Source: Thermocaproicibacter sp036260805 (lineage in GTDB: Bacteria; Bacillota; Clostridia; Oscillospirales; Acutalibacteraceae). From it: a stretch of 64,000 nt of DNA. Position numbers and translations under genes: made by a program. Each line of letters starts with the position of its first letter. Within the stretch, counting starts at the first letter, position 1. The stretch lies in the NCBI GenBank assembly GCA_036260805.1, contig DATALZ010000005.1, forward strand, positions 39,136 to 103,135. Reading direction: 5' to 3'. This document shows, one piece after another, positions 18,784 to 27,617 of the stretch. A model generated the notes under the pieces. It did no database searches and was not told where the DNA came from. It was given only the letters and a program-made list of their open reading frames with translations.

Positions 18784-19356
18784 TTATTTCTTTTTGTCTT
18801 TGTCCCGTTCTTCTTCCTCACGTTTCTTTTCAGCGGCGGCAAGCTCGCTTAAAATCCGTTCCGAAGCGGTGCGCCGGGCGTTCGCCTCAACCGAAAGCTC
18901 AATGGCCAGACGTGTCAGTTCCGCTTCGCCATCCGGAGCGGCTTTTTCCACTCTGGCGCATACTTCCCGAAGCGCGGAAGACTGCGCTTCACAGAATCGG
19001 TCGTACATTTCACTCTGAGACGCGTCTTTCAGGGAAGTTTTAAGCAGGGATGAGATGTCCTGGATCGAGAGCACCTGTTTCAGCAGGCAGATCACCGTAA
19101 GAATCGCCAGATGCTCTTTGGAATATTTTTTCTGCTCAGGGCGGGGCAGAACCCCGTCTTTTACGTAGTTGTTGATCATGCTGGAAGTCAGCAGACATGC
19201 GTTTTCATCGCGCTCGTACAGATGAAGCTGCTTATCCATGTAAGTCAGAACCTGATCCATATATAAATAAATTTCGGGCAGGCGGTCCCATTCCACAGCG
19301 TTGGAACTTCCAATCTGTTTGGACCACTCCAAAATTTTATCGGTTGATTCGCTCAT
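18784..19356 (-). CDS. DUF1836 domain protein
   Basis: This 190-residue cytoplasmic protein matches the DUF1836 pattern found widely in Firmicutes: an N-terminal helical region, then SSMINNYVKDGVLPRPEQKKYSKEHLAIL, which resembles a MerR-like DNA-binding helix-turn-helix (residues about 58-90). The C-terminal 40 residues form a charged, Lys/Glu-rich probable coiled coil. ATG 19356 is chosen because AAGGATGG lies 8 bases upstream; ATG 19368 falls within that site. It is upstream of asnB and downstream of an AraC gene. A regulatory role is likely but its target is unknown. Confidence 0.8.
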   Translation of the reverse strand: MSESTDKILEWSKQIGSSNAVEWDRLPEIYLYMDQVLTYMDKQLHLYERDENACLLTSSMINNYVKDGVLPRPEQKKYSKEHLAILTVICLLKQVLSIQDISSLLKTSLKDASQSEMYDRFCEAQSSALREVCARVEKAAPDGEAELTRLAIELSVEANARRTASERILSELAAAEKKREEEERDKDKKK

Positions 19357-19392
19357 TTTTATGACCATCCTTTTACTGCAAGTTTAAAAGAG

Positions 19393-20244
19393 TTAAACTT
19401 GCTCTTCTCCGCTGCGGATCAGGCTGCCGGCCATGTAACGGCTTGGCGGCAATCCCATATATTTCTTAAAGACGCGTGAAAAATACAGTTGGTCGGAAAA
19501 TCCGGTGGAGTACGCGGCTTCCCCAACGGTCAGGCGTCCAGTTTCCAGGAGTGCGGCCGCTTTGCTGACGCGGTAGCGCATCAGGTATTCGTTTGGCGGC
19601 ATGGATACATGCTGAATGAACAGGCGGTATAAGTGGCTCCTGCTGATCCCCGCGCTTGCGGCCACGTTGCTGATACTGATATTGCTGGAATAGTTGTAGT
19701 CAATGTATTTTATTGCCTTCTGCACATATTCATAGCCGTTGCTGTGAGGTTCCGCGGGCTTGCCGAACTGATCCATCAATTCCGCTAAAAACATCAGCAG
19801 GCCGGATTCCATCCGTGCCTCGCTTCCAAGGTCGGAGCCGTTCAGGTTGCAGATGTTCATAAGCAGCTCTTCCAGCTTTTTGTCATTGTAATGGAAAACC
19901 GGTTCGTTTTCCAGCAGACCGGTTTGCTCCATCAGTCGTTTCGCATCGGCGCCGTTAAAGCCTACCCAGCAGTATTCCCACGGGTCGCTGCGGTCAGCCG
20001 CATAGGATGCAATCCGGTCCGGTACCACAACAAATCCGTCGCCCGCCGAAAGGCGGTATTGTTTTCCCCGGCACGAAAAAACGCCGTGCCCGGAAACGAC
20101 GCAGTGAATCAGGTAATGGTCGCGCACGGCCGGGCCCCAGGAGTGGCACGGGCCGCATTTCTGCACGCCGCAGCTGTAAACCGCCAGACCGAGGCTGTTG
20201 TGAAATGAAAAGCGGAATGACCTTCGAAATTCATCGTTTGTCAC
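19393..20244 (-). CDS. AraC-family transcriptional regulator
   Basis: This 283-residue regulator has an N-terminal cupin-like sensor domain (HCVVSGHGVFSCRGKQYRLSAGDGFVVVP and then WEYCWVGFNG) and a C-terminal AraC double helix-turn-helix (SISNVAASAGISRSHLYRLF and AAYSTGFSDQLYFSRVFKKYMGLPPSRY). The domain type usually senses sugars. GTG 20244 is taken as start: GAGGTGG lies 6 bases upstream, while the longer open frame to 20346 has no ribosome site. It stands alone; it could govern the arabinose operon 10 kb away or an unlinked sugar operon, but the sequence does not decide. Confidence 0.88.
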   Translation of the reverse strand: MTNDEFRRSFRFSFHNSLGLAVYSCGVQKCGPCHSWGPAVRDHYLIHCVVSGHGVFSCRGKQYRLSAGDGFVVVPDRIASYAADRSDPWEYCWVGFNGADAKRLMEQTGLLENEPVFHYNDKKLEELLMNICNLNGSDLGSEARMESGLLMFLAELMDQFGKPAEPHSNGYEYVQKAIKYIDYNYSSNISISNVAASAGISRSHLYRLFIQHVSMPPNEYLMRYRVSKAAALLETGRLTVGEAAYSTGFSDQLYFSRVFKKYMGLPPSRYMAGSLIRSGEEQV

Positions 20245-20330
20245 TGCGCTCCACCTCACATTCTTTCTCATTCTTATTATAGTGAAAAAGTGTTCCGTAT
20301 GCAAGAAAAAACAAAAAGTGGTTGATTTTA

Positions 20331-20359
20331 TTGAAATTAAAGGCATGAGCGGGTATAAT
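20331..20359 (+). promoter_or_regulatory. SigA promoter of the small membrane protein gene
   Basis: TTGAAA (20331-20336), a 17-base spacer and TATAAT (20354-20359), about 90 bases before the start codon. Confidence 0.75.
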
Positions 20360-20449
20360 AAAAATCAAACAATTCAGCATCGTTTAATAAAGCAAAAAGT
20401 AATCCGGCATTTCGCTGCAGATTCGGCCGGAGCGGAAGGATAAAATAAT

Positions 20450-20800
20450 ATGGATTATATTCTTATTATAGGAATTGTACTGATACTTTTGATTTTATTG
20501 GTTTTGATCCGCACTGTCAGAGATTACGGCACCGCAATCCGCTCCATGCAGAGCAAGCTGTTTCATTCCGGTTGTCCGCAGCCGCAGCAGACTCAAAATC
20601 ATGCCGCCGCGAGTGCGGCAGGCACACCGGTTCCTGCTGCGGAGCCCGGTATATCGGAAGAAGTCGTTGCGGCAATTTCCGCCGCCGTTTACTGCATGTA
20701 TCCCGGCGCCGCGGTGAAGTTCATTCGCCGTTCATCCTCAGAAAATGCGCAGTCTGCGTGGAAAATGGCCGGGCTGCTCAAAAGTACCCGCCCGTTCTGA
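20450..20800 (+). CDS. Small single-pass membrane protein, OadG-like
   Basis: This 116-residue protein has one N-terminal membrane helix (residues 3-24, ILIIGIVLILLILLVLI), a Pro/Gln/Ala-rich linker, and a short C-terminal domain EEVVAAISAAVYCMYPGAAVKFIRR ending in a Trp-containing tail. That layout resembles the gamma subunit of sodium-pumping decarboxylases (OadG), but no decarboxylase subunits are near, so the likeness may only reflect composition. GGAAGGAT lies upstream of ATG 20450. It has its own promoter and terminator. Confidence 0.6.
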   Translation: MDYILIIGIVLILLILLVLIRTVRDYGTAIRSMQSKLFHSGCPQPQQTQNHAAASAAGTPVPAAEPGISEEVVAAISAAVYCMYPGAAVKFIRRSSSENAQSAWKMAGLLKSTRPF

Positions 20801-20819
20801 AAATTGCATACGATAAATC

Positions 20820-20850
20820 AGCCGTACGCCGAATGACGTGCGGCTTTTTG
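20820..20850 (+). terminator. Rho-independent terminator
   Basis: AGCCGTACG pairs with CGTGCGGCT (one G-T pair) and is followed by TTTTT. Confidence 0.8.
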
Positions 20851-20962
20851 CGATGCCAATATCTCTCACGGCCCATCGCTTGCTATTTTCCCTTGAATAT
20901 ATTACAATGGAAAAAGCAATGCATAGAAATCTAAATTGAAATTTATTATTGGCGGTGGATTC

Positions 20963-23353
20963 ATGACGGAATGGAATCAGGAAAAAATCATTAATCTGCG
21001 AAGAAAAGTTCTTGAAAAGGAATTTTCCCGCATGAACAGCAGGCAGCAGGAAGCCGTGTTTCAGGTAAATGGCCCGCTGCTGATTCTTGCCGGAGCCGGA
21101 AGCGGAAAAACAACGGTTCTTGTGAACCGCACCGCCAATATCGTACGCTATGGAAACGCCTACCAGAGCAGCGACGTAACCGGTCTGGATGCGGATACGC
21201 TTGAGGCAATTTCCGACTGCCTCAGGAACAATACTCCTCTTACCGATCCGCTTCGTTCCGCGCTTGCGGTAAATCCGTGCCAGCCGTGGAAGATCCTTGC
21301 CATTACTTTTACCAACAAGGCAGCGAATGAGTTAAAGGAACGGCTAACCGGCATTCTGGGTGCGGACGGCGAAGAAATCTGGGCGTCCACATTTCATGCA
21401 TCCTGTGCGCGCATGCTTCGCCGCGACGCGGACAGGCTCGGTTATTCCAAACACTTTACCATCTATGATTCGGACGATACGAAGCGCCTGATCAAGGAAT
21501 GCCAGAAAGCGCTGAACATCGACGATAAAAAGATTCCCTATAAAGCCGCCCTTTCCGAGATTTCCCATGCGAAAGACAGCATGATCGGGCCGGATGAATA
21601 TTATAAGGCCGCGGGAACCGACCTCCGTCTCGCAAAAATCGGCGAGATGTACCGTATGTACCAAAGGCGTCTGAAAGAAGCGGACGCAATGGATTTCGAC
21701 GATTTGATCTATAAGGCCATTGAGCTGTTTCAGAGCAACCCGGATGTTCTGGAGTATTACCAGAACCGCTTCCGTTACATCATGGTTGACGAATATCAGG
21801 ACACCAGCCGTGCACAGTATCTTTTCATCAAGCTGCTGTCGGAAAAAAGCTGCAATCTTTGCGTGGTCGGCGATGACGATCAGAGTATCTATCAGTTCCG
21901 CGGCGCAACGATTGAAAACATCCTGAATTTTGAAAAGACCTTTCCGAATGCGAAGGTAATCCGACTGGAGCAGAACTACCGTTCCACAAAGACGATTTTA
22001 AATGCGGCAAACGCCGTCATTGAAAATAATGAAAACCGAAAAGGAAAAACCCTGTGGACGCAGAATTCCGAGGGCAAAAAGATTGACGCCCATACGTCTG
22101 CCAGCGAACAGGACGAAGCCGATTACATAGCCCGGGCAATTCTGGATGAAGTGCAGGCAGGGCGTAAATATTCCGATTTTGCGGTGCTGTACCGCATGAA
22201 CTCCCAGTCCAACACGCTCGAACGCGTATTCACAAAGTCCGGGATTCCTCACCGTGTCCTGGGCGGCCATCGTTTCTTCGACCGCAAAGAAATCCGAGAC
22301 ATGATCGCCTATCTGAATGTAATCAGCAATCCGAACGATGAAACGAGAATGCTGCGGATTATTAACTCCCCGAAGCGTTCCATCGGTGACAAGACCGTTT
22401 CGCAGGCCCGCGAAATTGCGGACGGGATCGGCGAGAATCTGTTCTATGTCCTGAAGCATGCCGATGAATTTGAACCGCTGAAGCGTTCGGCGCAGAAGCT
22501 TATGAATTTTGCCAATATGATTCAGAAACTCTCGGAAGCCGCTGCGGACGGGAACATGACCCTTGTGGAGATTTACCGTCTGATGCTGGACCAGACGAAC
22601 TACATCGGAGCGCTTGCAGAATCCGGCGAGGAAGATGCGCAGGATCGAATCGACAACGTGAACGAACTTGCATCGAACCTGATCCGCTTTACCGAGGAAA
22701 ACGGCAGTGAAGCGGGGCTTGCGGATTACCTCGCGGAGGTTGAGCTTCTCGCGGATATCGACAATTACGACGCGTCTTCCGACAGTGTGGTCATGATGAC
22801 CATGCACTCCGCGAAAGGCCTTGAGTTCCCGGTAGTGTTCCTGCCGGGCTTTGAAGAGGGGATTTTCCCGGGCATGCAGGTTCTGTTCAATCCAAAGGAG
22901 ATTGAAGAAGAACGCCGCCTTGCCTATGTTGCCATTACAAGGGCAAAGGAAGAGCTTCATATCGTTACGGCCGACAGCCGCGTCATTTTCGGCAGCAGCC
23001 AGCACAACAGGCCATCCCGGTTTTTAAAAGAGATTCCGGAAGAGCTTCTGGAGTTCAGCCGAGCCCACGATTGGAAAAAACCGGATTTCGGGGTCGTCCT
23101 TCCGATTTCGTCAAAAGTTGCCCGCGACGCATCCGTTGTGTCAGCGCGCAGCATCGGCGCCGGAGCGCCCGCAGTAAAGAAACAGATCTCCGAGAAATTC
23201 AAGCCGGGAGACAGCGTGTACCATAAAACTTTCGGCAGCGGCATGGTGCTTTCCGCTGCGCCGATGGGAAATGATACCTTGCTTGAAATCGCATTCGATA
23301 AAGCCGGTACCAAAAAGCTGATGGCTAATTTCGCAAGGCTCGAAAAGCGCTGA
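20963..23353 (+). CDS. pcrA: ATP-dependent 3-prime to 5-prime DNA helicase UvrD/PcrA
   Basis: This superfamily 1A helicase unwinds DNA in repair and replication restart. It has 796 residues. Motif Q/I (NSRQQEAVF, AGAGSGKTT), motif II VDEYQDTSRAQ, motif III GDDDQSIYQFRGA, motif IV LEQNYRST, motif V MTMHSAKGLEFPVVFLPG and motif VI YVAITRAKEEL are all present. The C-terminus (residues about 740-796) has the PcrA-type tail beginning KFKPGDSVYHKTFGSGMV. ATG 20963 follows GGCGGTGG; the longer frame from 20936 lacks a site. Between motif I and Ia there is a segment of about 50 residues with NAYQSSDVTGLDADT, somewhat longer than in textbook PcrA. Confidence 0.93.
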   Translation: MTEWNQEKIINLRRKVLEKEFSRMNSRQQEAVFQVNGPLLILAGAGSGKTTVLVNRTANIVRYGNAYQSSDVTGLDADTLEAISDCLRNNTPLTDPLRSALAVNPCQPWKILAITFTNKAANELKERLTGILGADGEEIWASTFHASCARMLRRDADRLGYSKHFTIYDSDDTKRLIKECQKALNIDDKKIPYKAALSEISHAKDSMIGPDEYYKAAGTDLRLAKIGEMYRMYQRRLKEADAMDFDDLIYKAIELFQSNPDVLEYYQNRFRYIMVDEYQDTSRAQYLFIKLLSEKSCNLCVVGDDDQSIYQFRGATIENILNFEKTFPNAKVIRLEQNYRSTKTILNAANAVIENNENRKGKTLWTQNSEGKKIDAHTSASEQDEADYIARAILDEVQAGRKYSDFAVLYRMNSQSNTLERVFTKSGIPHRVLGGHRFFDRKEIRDMIAYLNVISNPNDETRMLRIINSPKRSIGDKTVSQAREIADGIGENLFYVLKHADEFEPLKRSAQKLMNFANMIQKLSEAAADGNMTLVEIYRLMLDQTNYIGALAESGEEDAQDRIDNVNELASNLIRFTEENGSEAGLADYLAEVELLADIDNYDASSDSVVMMTMHSAKGLEFPVVFLPGFEEGIFPGMQVLFNPKEIEEERRLAYVAITRAKEELHIVTADSRVIFGSSQHNRPSRFLKEIPEELLEFSRAHDWKKPDFGVVLPISSKVARDASVVSARSIGAGAPAVKKQISEKFKPGDSVYHKTFGSGMVLSAAPMGNDTLLEIAFDKAGTKKLMANFARLEKR

Positions 23354-23397
23354 ATACCATAAAACTCACAGTATGCATTTTACAAATGACAAAGTAA

Positions 23398-23427
23398 AAC
23401 CCCGCCTGAATTTTCAGGCGGGGTTCA
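23398..23427. terminator. Terminator between convergent genes
   Basis: A 13-bp perfect stem, AACCCCGCCTGAA with its complement and a 2-base loop, lies between the helicase and the minus-strand gene. The T-run is better on the minus strand (GGGGTTTTAC), so it may serve both. Confidence 0.8.
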
Positions 23428-23431
23428 GCGT

Positions 23432-24247
23432 TTATTCCTGTGCTTTGTCTGTGGAGCAGGCATCGCCGACATTGGGCGGGAAAAAGTCGTCGGTCGGAAA
23501 TTCAATCCGGCGGAACATTTCACGCGGGCTGTCGGAAGTCGGCGGGCATTCTTTTTCCGGAATGCAGAATTCGTAGGTAGGAACCAGCAGCGGAACGGTG
23601 CGAACCAGCTGTACGATTGCGAACAAACCGATCGTCGCGTAAACGGCGTGGTTGCTGCCGTAATCAAATTCCGTACCGTAAAGGTTGCCGATACTTTCGG
23701 GTATTCTGCTGCAGATGTCGCAGCCCTGAGGCGGACGGTCGCAGATTTTCGCAGAAAGCCCAATTGGTTCGGATACAAGGCAGGTCGCTGTAGGCAGAAC
23801 TTTTCCGGTGGACATTTCAACATCGGGGTCGTCGGCGTGCTTGCCGGAGACAAACATCTTTACATTGCCTTCGCTGCCGAACAAAATTACCCTCTTGTTG
23901 GCAGTGCATACACCGTGTACGATTGTTGGGCACGCGGTTGCCGGTGTGAAAACATCAAGGCATACATCCAGGAAGAAAGTAAGATCCACTGCATAGAATC
24001 CCTGGTTAAAGGGAACGGGCTCCAGATGTAAAAACACTTTGATTACTTCCGCGCTGCGGATACGCACATTGGCTGCCTGCTCAATCAGTTCATGTTTGTC
24101 AGGCGTAAAATAAACTCTGCGGTCCTCAAGGTATTCCTTTGAGCTGCATGAATCGTAAACGCGCATTGCGTTGATGCATACGGCTTCTTTAATATTTCCT
24201 GGATTTATTTCCGCCGGGCAGTTTGCGTCGGCGTGGTTTTTATCCAT
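23432..24247 (-). CDS. Conserved Cys-rich protein of unknown function
   Basis: This 271-residue protein has no signal peptide. It contains many cysteines (AVCINAMRVYDSCSSKEYLEDRR near the start, CDRPPQGCDIC in the middle, CIPEKECPP and a final Cys near the end) and otherwise beta-rich sequence. I do not recognise a named domain; the pattern suggests a clostridial family, possibly connected with spores, but that is only impression. A ribosome site (AGGAGGATG) precedes ATG 24247. It is a single minus-strand gene. Confidence 0.7.
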   Translation of the reverse strand: MDKNHADANCPAEINPGNIKEAVCINAMRVYDSCSSKEYLEDRRVYFTPDKHELIEQAANVRIRSAEVIKVFLHLEPVPFNQGFYAVDLTFFLDVCLDVFTPATACPTIVHGVCTANKRVILFGSEGNVKMFVSGKHADDPDVEMSTGKVLPTATCLVSEPIGLSAKICDRPPQGCDICSRIPESIGNLYGTEFDYGSNHAVYATIGLFAIVQLVRTVPLLVPTYEFCIPEKECPPTSDSPREMFRRIEFPTDDFFPPNVGDACSTDKAQE

Positions 24248-24382
24248 AAAATCATCCTCCTAACACGATCAGTGGAACTTGTTTCTCTATAACATTTTAT
24301 GGCGGCTGTTTCATTGTGTTACAGAATTCCCTTATGAATAAAAATCATTTTGCCGGCTGGCTGCCCTGCGGCGGGCTGTGTT

Positions 24383-24604
24383 TTACCCGATAAATCCGGT
24401 GTTTCCTTTTTCCAGATTATCCACGGCGGTGTTGATGCGGTTTTTTGCTTCATCGCCTGTCTGTGAATCCTCCACGTAGCGGATTACGGCATTTTGCTTT
24501 TCGTCATTCAAAAGTGCGAAGTTTTTCATGGCGTCCTGATGCATACCGAGCGACAGCATCAGCCCTATGGGCATTTCTCCTGCGTCTCTTTTTTTCTTTC
24601 CCAT
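24383..24604 (-). CDS. Small conserved protein of unknown function
   Basis: This 73-residue soluble protein (MGKKKRDAGEMPIGLMLSLG..) has a helical middle, EKQNAVIRYVEDSQTGDEAKNRI, that faintly resembles the C-terminal motif of YdeI/OmpD-associated proteins. AAAAGGAGTG lies upstream of ATG 24604, which supports a real gene. It runs divergently from the ECF sigma gene. Function unknown. Confidence 0.7.
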   Translation of the reverse strand: MGKKKRDAGEMPIGLMLSLGMHQDAMKNFALLNDEKQNAVIRYVEDSQTGDEAKNRINTAVDNLEKGNTGFIG

Positions 24605-24645
24605 AATACATTCACTCCTTTTTCCCGAATCGTGTTAAAAATCAT

Positions 24646-24671
24646 GGAACGTTTCTTAGTATCTCCCTGTC
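24646..24671 (+). promoter_or_regulatory. Candidate ECF-sigma promoter
   Basis: GGAAC (24646-24650), 17 bases and TGTC (24668-24671) resemble ECF promoters (GGAAC/GTAAC at -35, CGTC-like at -10). It is about 100 bases upstream of the ECF sigma gene, so autoregulation is plausible. Confidence 0.4.
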
Positions 24672-24772
24672 GCATTTGGTCATGCAACACCCATAAAACG
24701 ACTTTAAAATAAATAAAATTTCTGCAGCATTTTTTAAAGCTGCCGAGTATTTCCAGTGAGGGAGGGCTGCCA

Positions 24773-25255
24773 ATGGAAAGTCAGGCTGAAAAGCAGGAAA
24801 TAATACTAAAAAATTATTCTGAAATGATTTATCGGCTTGCCCTTTCTCTGTTAAAAAACCGTTCGGATGCCGAGGACGTTTTTCAGGAAGTATTTCTTCG
24901 TCTGGTGAAAAAGAATCCGGTATTTGAAAGCGAAGAGCACTGCCGTGCATGGTTGATCCGGGTTACCGTAAACTGCTGCAAAAACGTCAGGCGCTGCGCC
25001 TGGTTCCGCCGCACCGTGCCGTTGGAAGACGCCCCGGTGTTCGATACTCCGGAGGAAGCGGACGTCTGCAGCGCAGTTTTCGAGCTGCCCCCAAAATATC
25101 GCGTGGTAATTCATTTATATTATTATCAGGATATGCCGGTAAAACAGATCAGTGATGCTCTGCATCTGAAAGAATCCACGGTGACTTCGCAGCTCTGCCG
25201 CGCGCGGGCTATGCTGAAACAAAAACTAAAGGGGGAGTTTGGTGATGAAAATTGA
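24773..25255 (+). CDS. ECF-type RNA polymerase sigma factor
   Basis: This 160-residue sigma-70 family member has region 2 (YRLALSLLKNRSDAEDVFQEVFLRLVKK, residues about 18-47) and region 4 (LPPKYRVVIHLYYYQDMPVKQISDALHLKESTVTSQLCRARAMLKQKL, about 105-152). Regions 1 and 3 are absent, as in ECF factors. GAGGGAGG lies upstream of ATG 24773. Its gene overlaps the next by 11 bases, and that product is a single-pass membrane protein, the usual arrangement for a sigma/anti-sigma pair. Confidence 0.9.
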   Translation: MESQAEKQEIILKNYSEMIYRLALSLLKNRSDAEDVFQEVFLRLVKKNPVFESEEHCRAWLIRVTVNCCKNVRRCAWFRRTVPLEDAPVFDTPEEADVCSAVFELPPKYRVVIHLYYYQDMPVKQISDALHLKESTVTSQLCRARAMLKQKLKGEFGDEN

Positions 25256-26051
25256 TGCTGTATACCGCGAAGCTTTTGCAAAATTGACTCCGGGTGACTC
25301 CCTTCTGGGACATACACGGGAAAAAATGGAATCCGCGCGGCAAAACCGATTTCCTAAGCGGAGCGTTATACTGAAATTAGCCGCGGCTTGCTGTGCACTG
25401 GTTCTTATTATTTCTGCTGTCCCATATTTCAGCCATTTGAATGAATCCGGTAAAGCTTCTGCAAACCAAACCGTTGCTGCGGCGTCTGAAGCGGGCTGCA
25501 CCGGGGCTGCTGCACCATCCTCAGCAGGCAAAAATCTTACTGGGGCTGCGCCGCTTTCATCTGCAACGGGAAGCTCATCGTCCGAAAAGAGCAGGCCGGC
25601 ATATTCCGGTTCCGGCAGAGGATTGATAAGCGGCAATGTGTGTATCCCCACCTATGTGGTATATTCCGACGGTCTGTATCTCGGTGCTGGAACGGTTGAA
25701 AAATCCCGTCTTGGCACACGGAACGGCAAAATCTGGACGGGGCAGACGTGTTATGAGGTCGGGAATGTTCCGGCTGCGGAAAGCATTGCAGTGGACTACA
25801 ACGGAGTTTATGTGAGGTTTAATTTTGCTGTGAGCAGCCTTGTACGCTTTCAGAGCGTAACATACCGGATGGACATGGGCCGAAGCAGCGCAGGCAGTCA
25901 GCTTGTGGGCGGTAAAATCGGTTCCTGCGGCAAATTAACGCTGTATCGGTTTGAAGGGAATTCCAATAAGGTTTGGGTCGATTTCGGGCCGTTGTTCCGT
26001 ACCCAGGCAAAAGAAAAAGAGTATCTGGTTTCCGCGCAAAAAATTTCCTGA
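25245..26051 (+). CDS. Putative membrane anti-sigma factor or sensor
   Basis: This 268-residue protein has a cytoplasmic N-terminus of about 45 residues, one membrane helix (LKLAAACCALVLIISAVPYF, about 46-65), a Ser/Ala-rich linker and an extracytoplasmic domain of about 140 residues. The layout and the 11-base overlap with the ECF sigma gene suggest it binds that sigma factor. No zinc-binding anti-sigma motif HxxxCxxC is visible. ATG 25245 has GGGGGAG 7 bases upstream. The outer domain is not recognised. Confidence 0.7.
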   Translation: MKIDAVYREAFAKLTPGDSLLGHTREKMESARQNRFPKRSVILKLAAACCALVLIISAVPYFSHLNESGKASANQTVAAASEAGCTGAAAPSSAGKNLTGAAPLSSATGSSSSEKSRPAYSGSGRGLISGNVCIPTYVVYSDGLYLGAGTVEKSRLGTRNGKIWTGQTCYEVGNVPAAESIAVDYNGVYVRFNFAVSSLVRFQSVTYRMDMGRSSAGSQLVGGKIGSCGKLTLYRFEGNSNKVWVDFGPLFRTQAKEKEYLVSAQKIS

Positions 26052-26099
26052 AAACGTGCCGCGGCAAAACTAATATTGAATCCGCGGCATGGTTTTGTT
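26051..26099 (+). terminator. Terminator after the anti-sigma gene
   Basis: AAAACGTGCCGCGG pairs with CCGCGGCATGGTTTT (the latter ending in TTTTG) around a 17-base loop. The -35 box of the thyX promoter lies within this loop. Confidence 0.7.
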
Positions 26100-26104
26100 A
26101 TAAT
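26076..26104 (+). promoter_or_regulatory. SigA promoter of thyX-tmk
   Basis: TTGAAT (26076-26081), 17 bases, TATAAT (26099-26104). It overlaps the preceding terminator hairpin. Confidence 0.7.
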
Positions 26105-26144
26105 AAATTAAATTATGACTAAAAATGGATAAGGATGAATTAAA

Positions 26145-26918
26145 ATGCCAAAAGTAACGTTAATTGCATATACGCCCGACCCGGAAAAGGTTGTCGCGGC
26201 GGCGGCCAAGCTCTGCTATTCTTCAGCCGGTATCGACCGCATCATGGAAGGGCTAACGGAAGAAAAGACAGCATCCTATGTCCAGATGATTGGGGAACTC
26301 GGGCACGCCAGCACCGTCGAGCATGCTTCGTTTACGTTTGGCATCGAGGGTGTTTCCCGCGCTTTCCTTGCACAGGTCACTCGCCACAGAATCGCTTCGT
26401 TCAGCGTAAAAAGCCAGCGGTATGTAACAGAAGCGCACTTTGAGTATGTCATTCCGCCGGAGATTGAAGCAATTCCCGAAGCGAAGCAGGAATTCCTCAC
26501 AGCAATGGAAGAAGACCAGCGCCATTACGAGAAGCTCTCCGCGCTCCTCGTGGAAAAGCATAAGCAGGAACTGATAAAATCCGGTAAGGATGAAAAAACG
26601 GCCCAGCGCATGGCGCAGAAAATGTCCAACGAAGACGCCCGGTTCATTCTTCCGAACGCCTGTGAAACCCAAATGATCTGCACTCTCAACGCAAGGGAGC
26701 TGCTCCATTTCTTCTCGCTGCGCTGCTGTAACCGCGCCCAGTGGGAAATACGCGACGTCGCGAACCAGATGCTGCGCCTTGTGAAGAATGTTGCTCCGAA
26801 TCTTTTCCGCACGGCGGGGCCGGGCTGTCTGCGCGGAACCTGCCCGGAAGGAAAAATGTCCTGCGGCAAATCAGCCGAAGTGCGAAAATTCTACGCGGAT
26901 CTGGGAGAAAATCAATGA
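26145..26918 (+). CDS. thyX: FAD-dependent thymidylate synthase
   Basis: The enzyme makes dTMP from dUMP using methylene-tetrahydrofolate and FAD/NADPH, and releases tetrahydrofolate rather than dihydrofolate. It has 257 residues. The ThyX signature is present as RHRIASFSVKSQRY (about residues 83-96), with HASTVEHASFTF before it and the C-terminal RCCNRAQWEIR. The signature has Ser where the classical form has Asn, which I have seen as a clostridial form. It overlaps the thymidylate kinase gene by ATGA. Confidence 0.94.
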   Translation: MPKVTLIAYTPDPEKVVAAAAKLCYSSAGIDRIMEGLTEEKTASYVQMIGELGHASTVEHASFTFGIEGVSRAFLAQVTRHRIASFSVKSQRYVTEAHFEYVIPPEIEAIPEAKQEFLTAMEEDQRHYEKLSALLVEKHKQELIKSGKDEKTAQRMAQKMSNEDARFILPNACETQMICTLNARELLHFFSLRCCNRAQWEIRDVANQMLRLVKNVAPNLFRTAGPGCLRGTCPEGKMSCGKSAEVRKFYADLGENQ

Positions 26919-27595
26919 GCGGCAGGCTGATTTCGGTAGAGGGCCTTGACGGAAGCGGAAAAGCCACGCAGACCGGCCTGCTGGAAAAGGCGCTTCTTCA
27001 GCGCGGAATCCCGCTGCGCAGGGTGTCGTTTCCCGAATACGGCGAACCGTCCTCTGCACCGGTGAAAATGTATCTGAACGGCGAATTCGGCAAAAATCCG
27101 AATGATGTGAACGCGTATGCTGCTTCCACCTTTTTTGCTGTCGACCGCTATGCAAGTTTCAGAAAGCGCTGGAAGAAAGACTACGACGGCGGCGCGCTGA
27201 TTCTTGCCGACCGCTACACAACTTCCAACATGGTTTACCAGTTGCCGAAACTGCCGCGGGAAGAATGGGACGGCTTTCTTTCCTGGCTTCAGGATTTTGA
27301 GTATGCCAAACTCGGCATTCCGCAGCCCGACCTGACCGTTTATCTGGACATGCCAACGGAAATCTCGCAGGAATTGCTGGACAAGCGCTATCGCCGGAAC
27401 GGCGGGGAAAAGGATATTCACGAGAGCAACACGGCATACCTTTCCGCGTGCAGGCAAAGCGCCGCTTTTACGGCGGACAGGCTCGGCTGGAGCGTGGTAT
27501 CATGCGCTGAAAACGGCGCTCCCAAAAGCGTGGAGAAAATTCATGCCGAAATTTTAAAAATTGTCTCGGACAAATTTCAGTTAGATGTGAAATAA
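26915..27595 (+). CDS. tmk: Thymidylate kinase
   Basis: The kinase phosphorylates dTMP to dTDP, the step after ThyX. It has 226 residues. The P-loop is GLDGSGKATQT (about residues 10-20; Ala replaces the usual Thr after Lys), followed by SFPEYGEPSSAPVKMYLNGEFG, the DR motif in LILADRYTTSNMVYQ, and the lid RYRRNGGEKDIHE. ATG 26915 overlaps the thyX stop, which fixes the start and implies translational coupling. The upstream in-frame extension inside thyX is rejected. Confidence 0.9.
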   Translation: MSGRLISVEGLDGSGKATQTGLLEKALLQRGIPLRRVSFPEYGEPSSAPVKMYLNGEFGKNPNDVNAYAASTFFAVDRYASFRKRWKKDYDGGALILADRYTTSNMVYQLPKLPREEWDGFLSWLQDFEYAKLGIPQPDLTVYLDMPTEISQELLDKRYRRNGGEKDIHESNTAYLSACRQSAAFTADRLGWSVVSCAENGAPKSVEKIHAEILKIVSDKFQLDVK

Positions 27596-27617
27596 CAGAA
27601 TTTGAGGATACGGCAGT

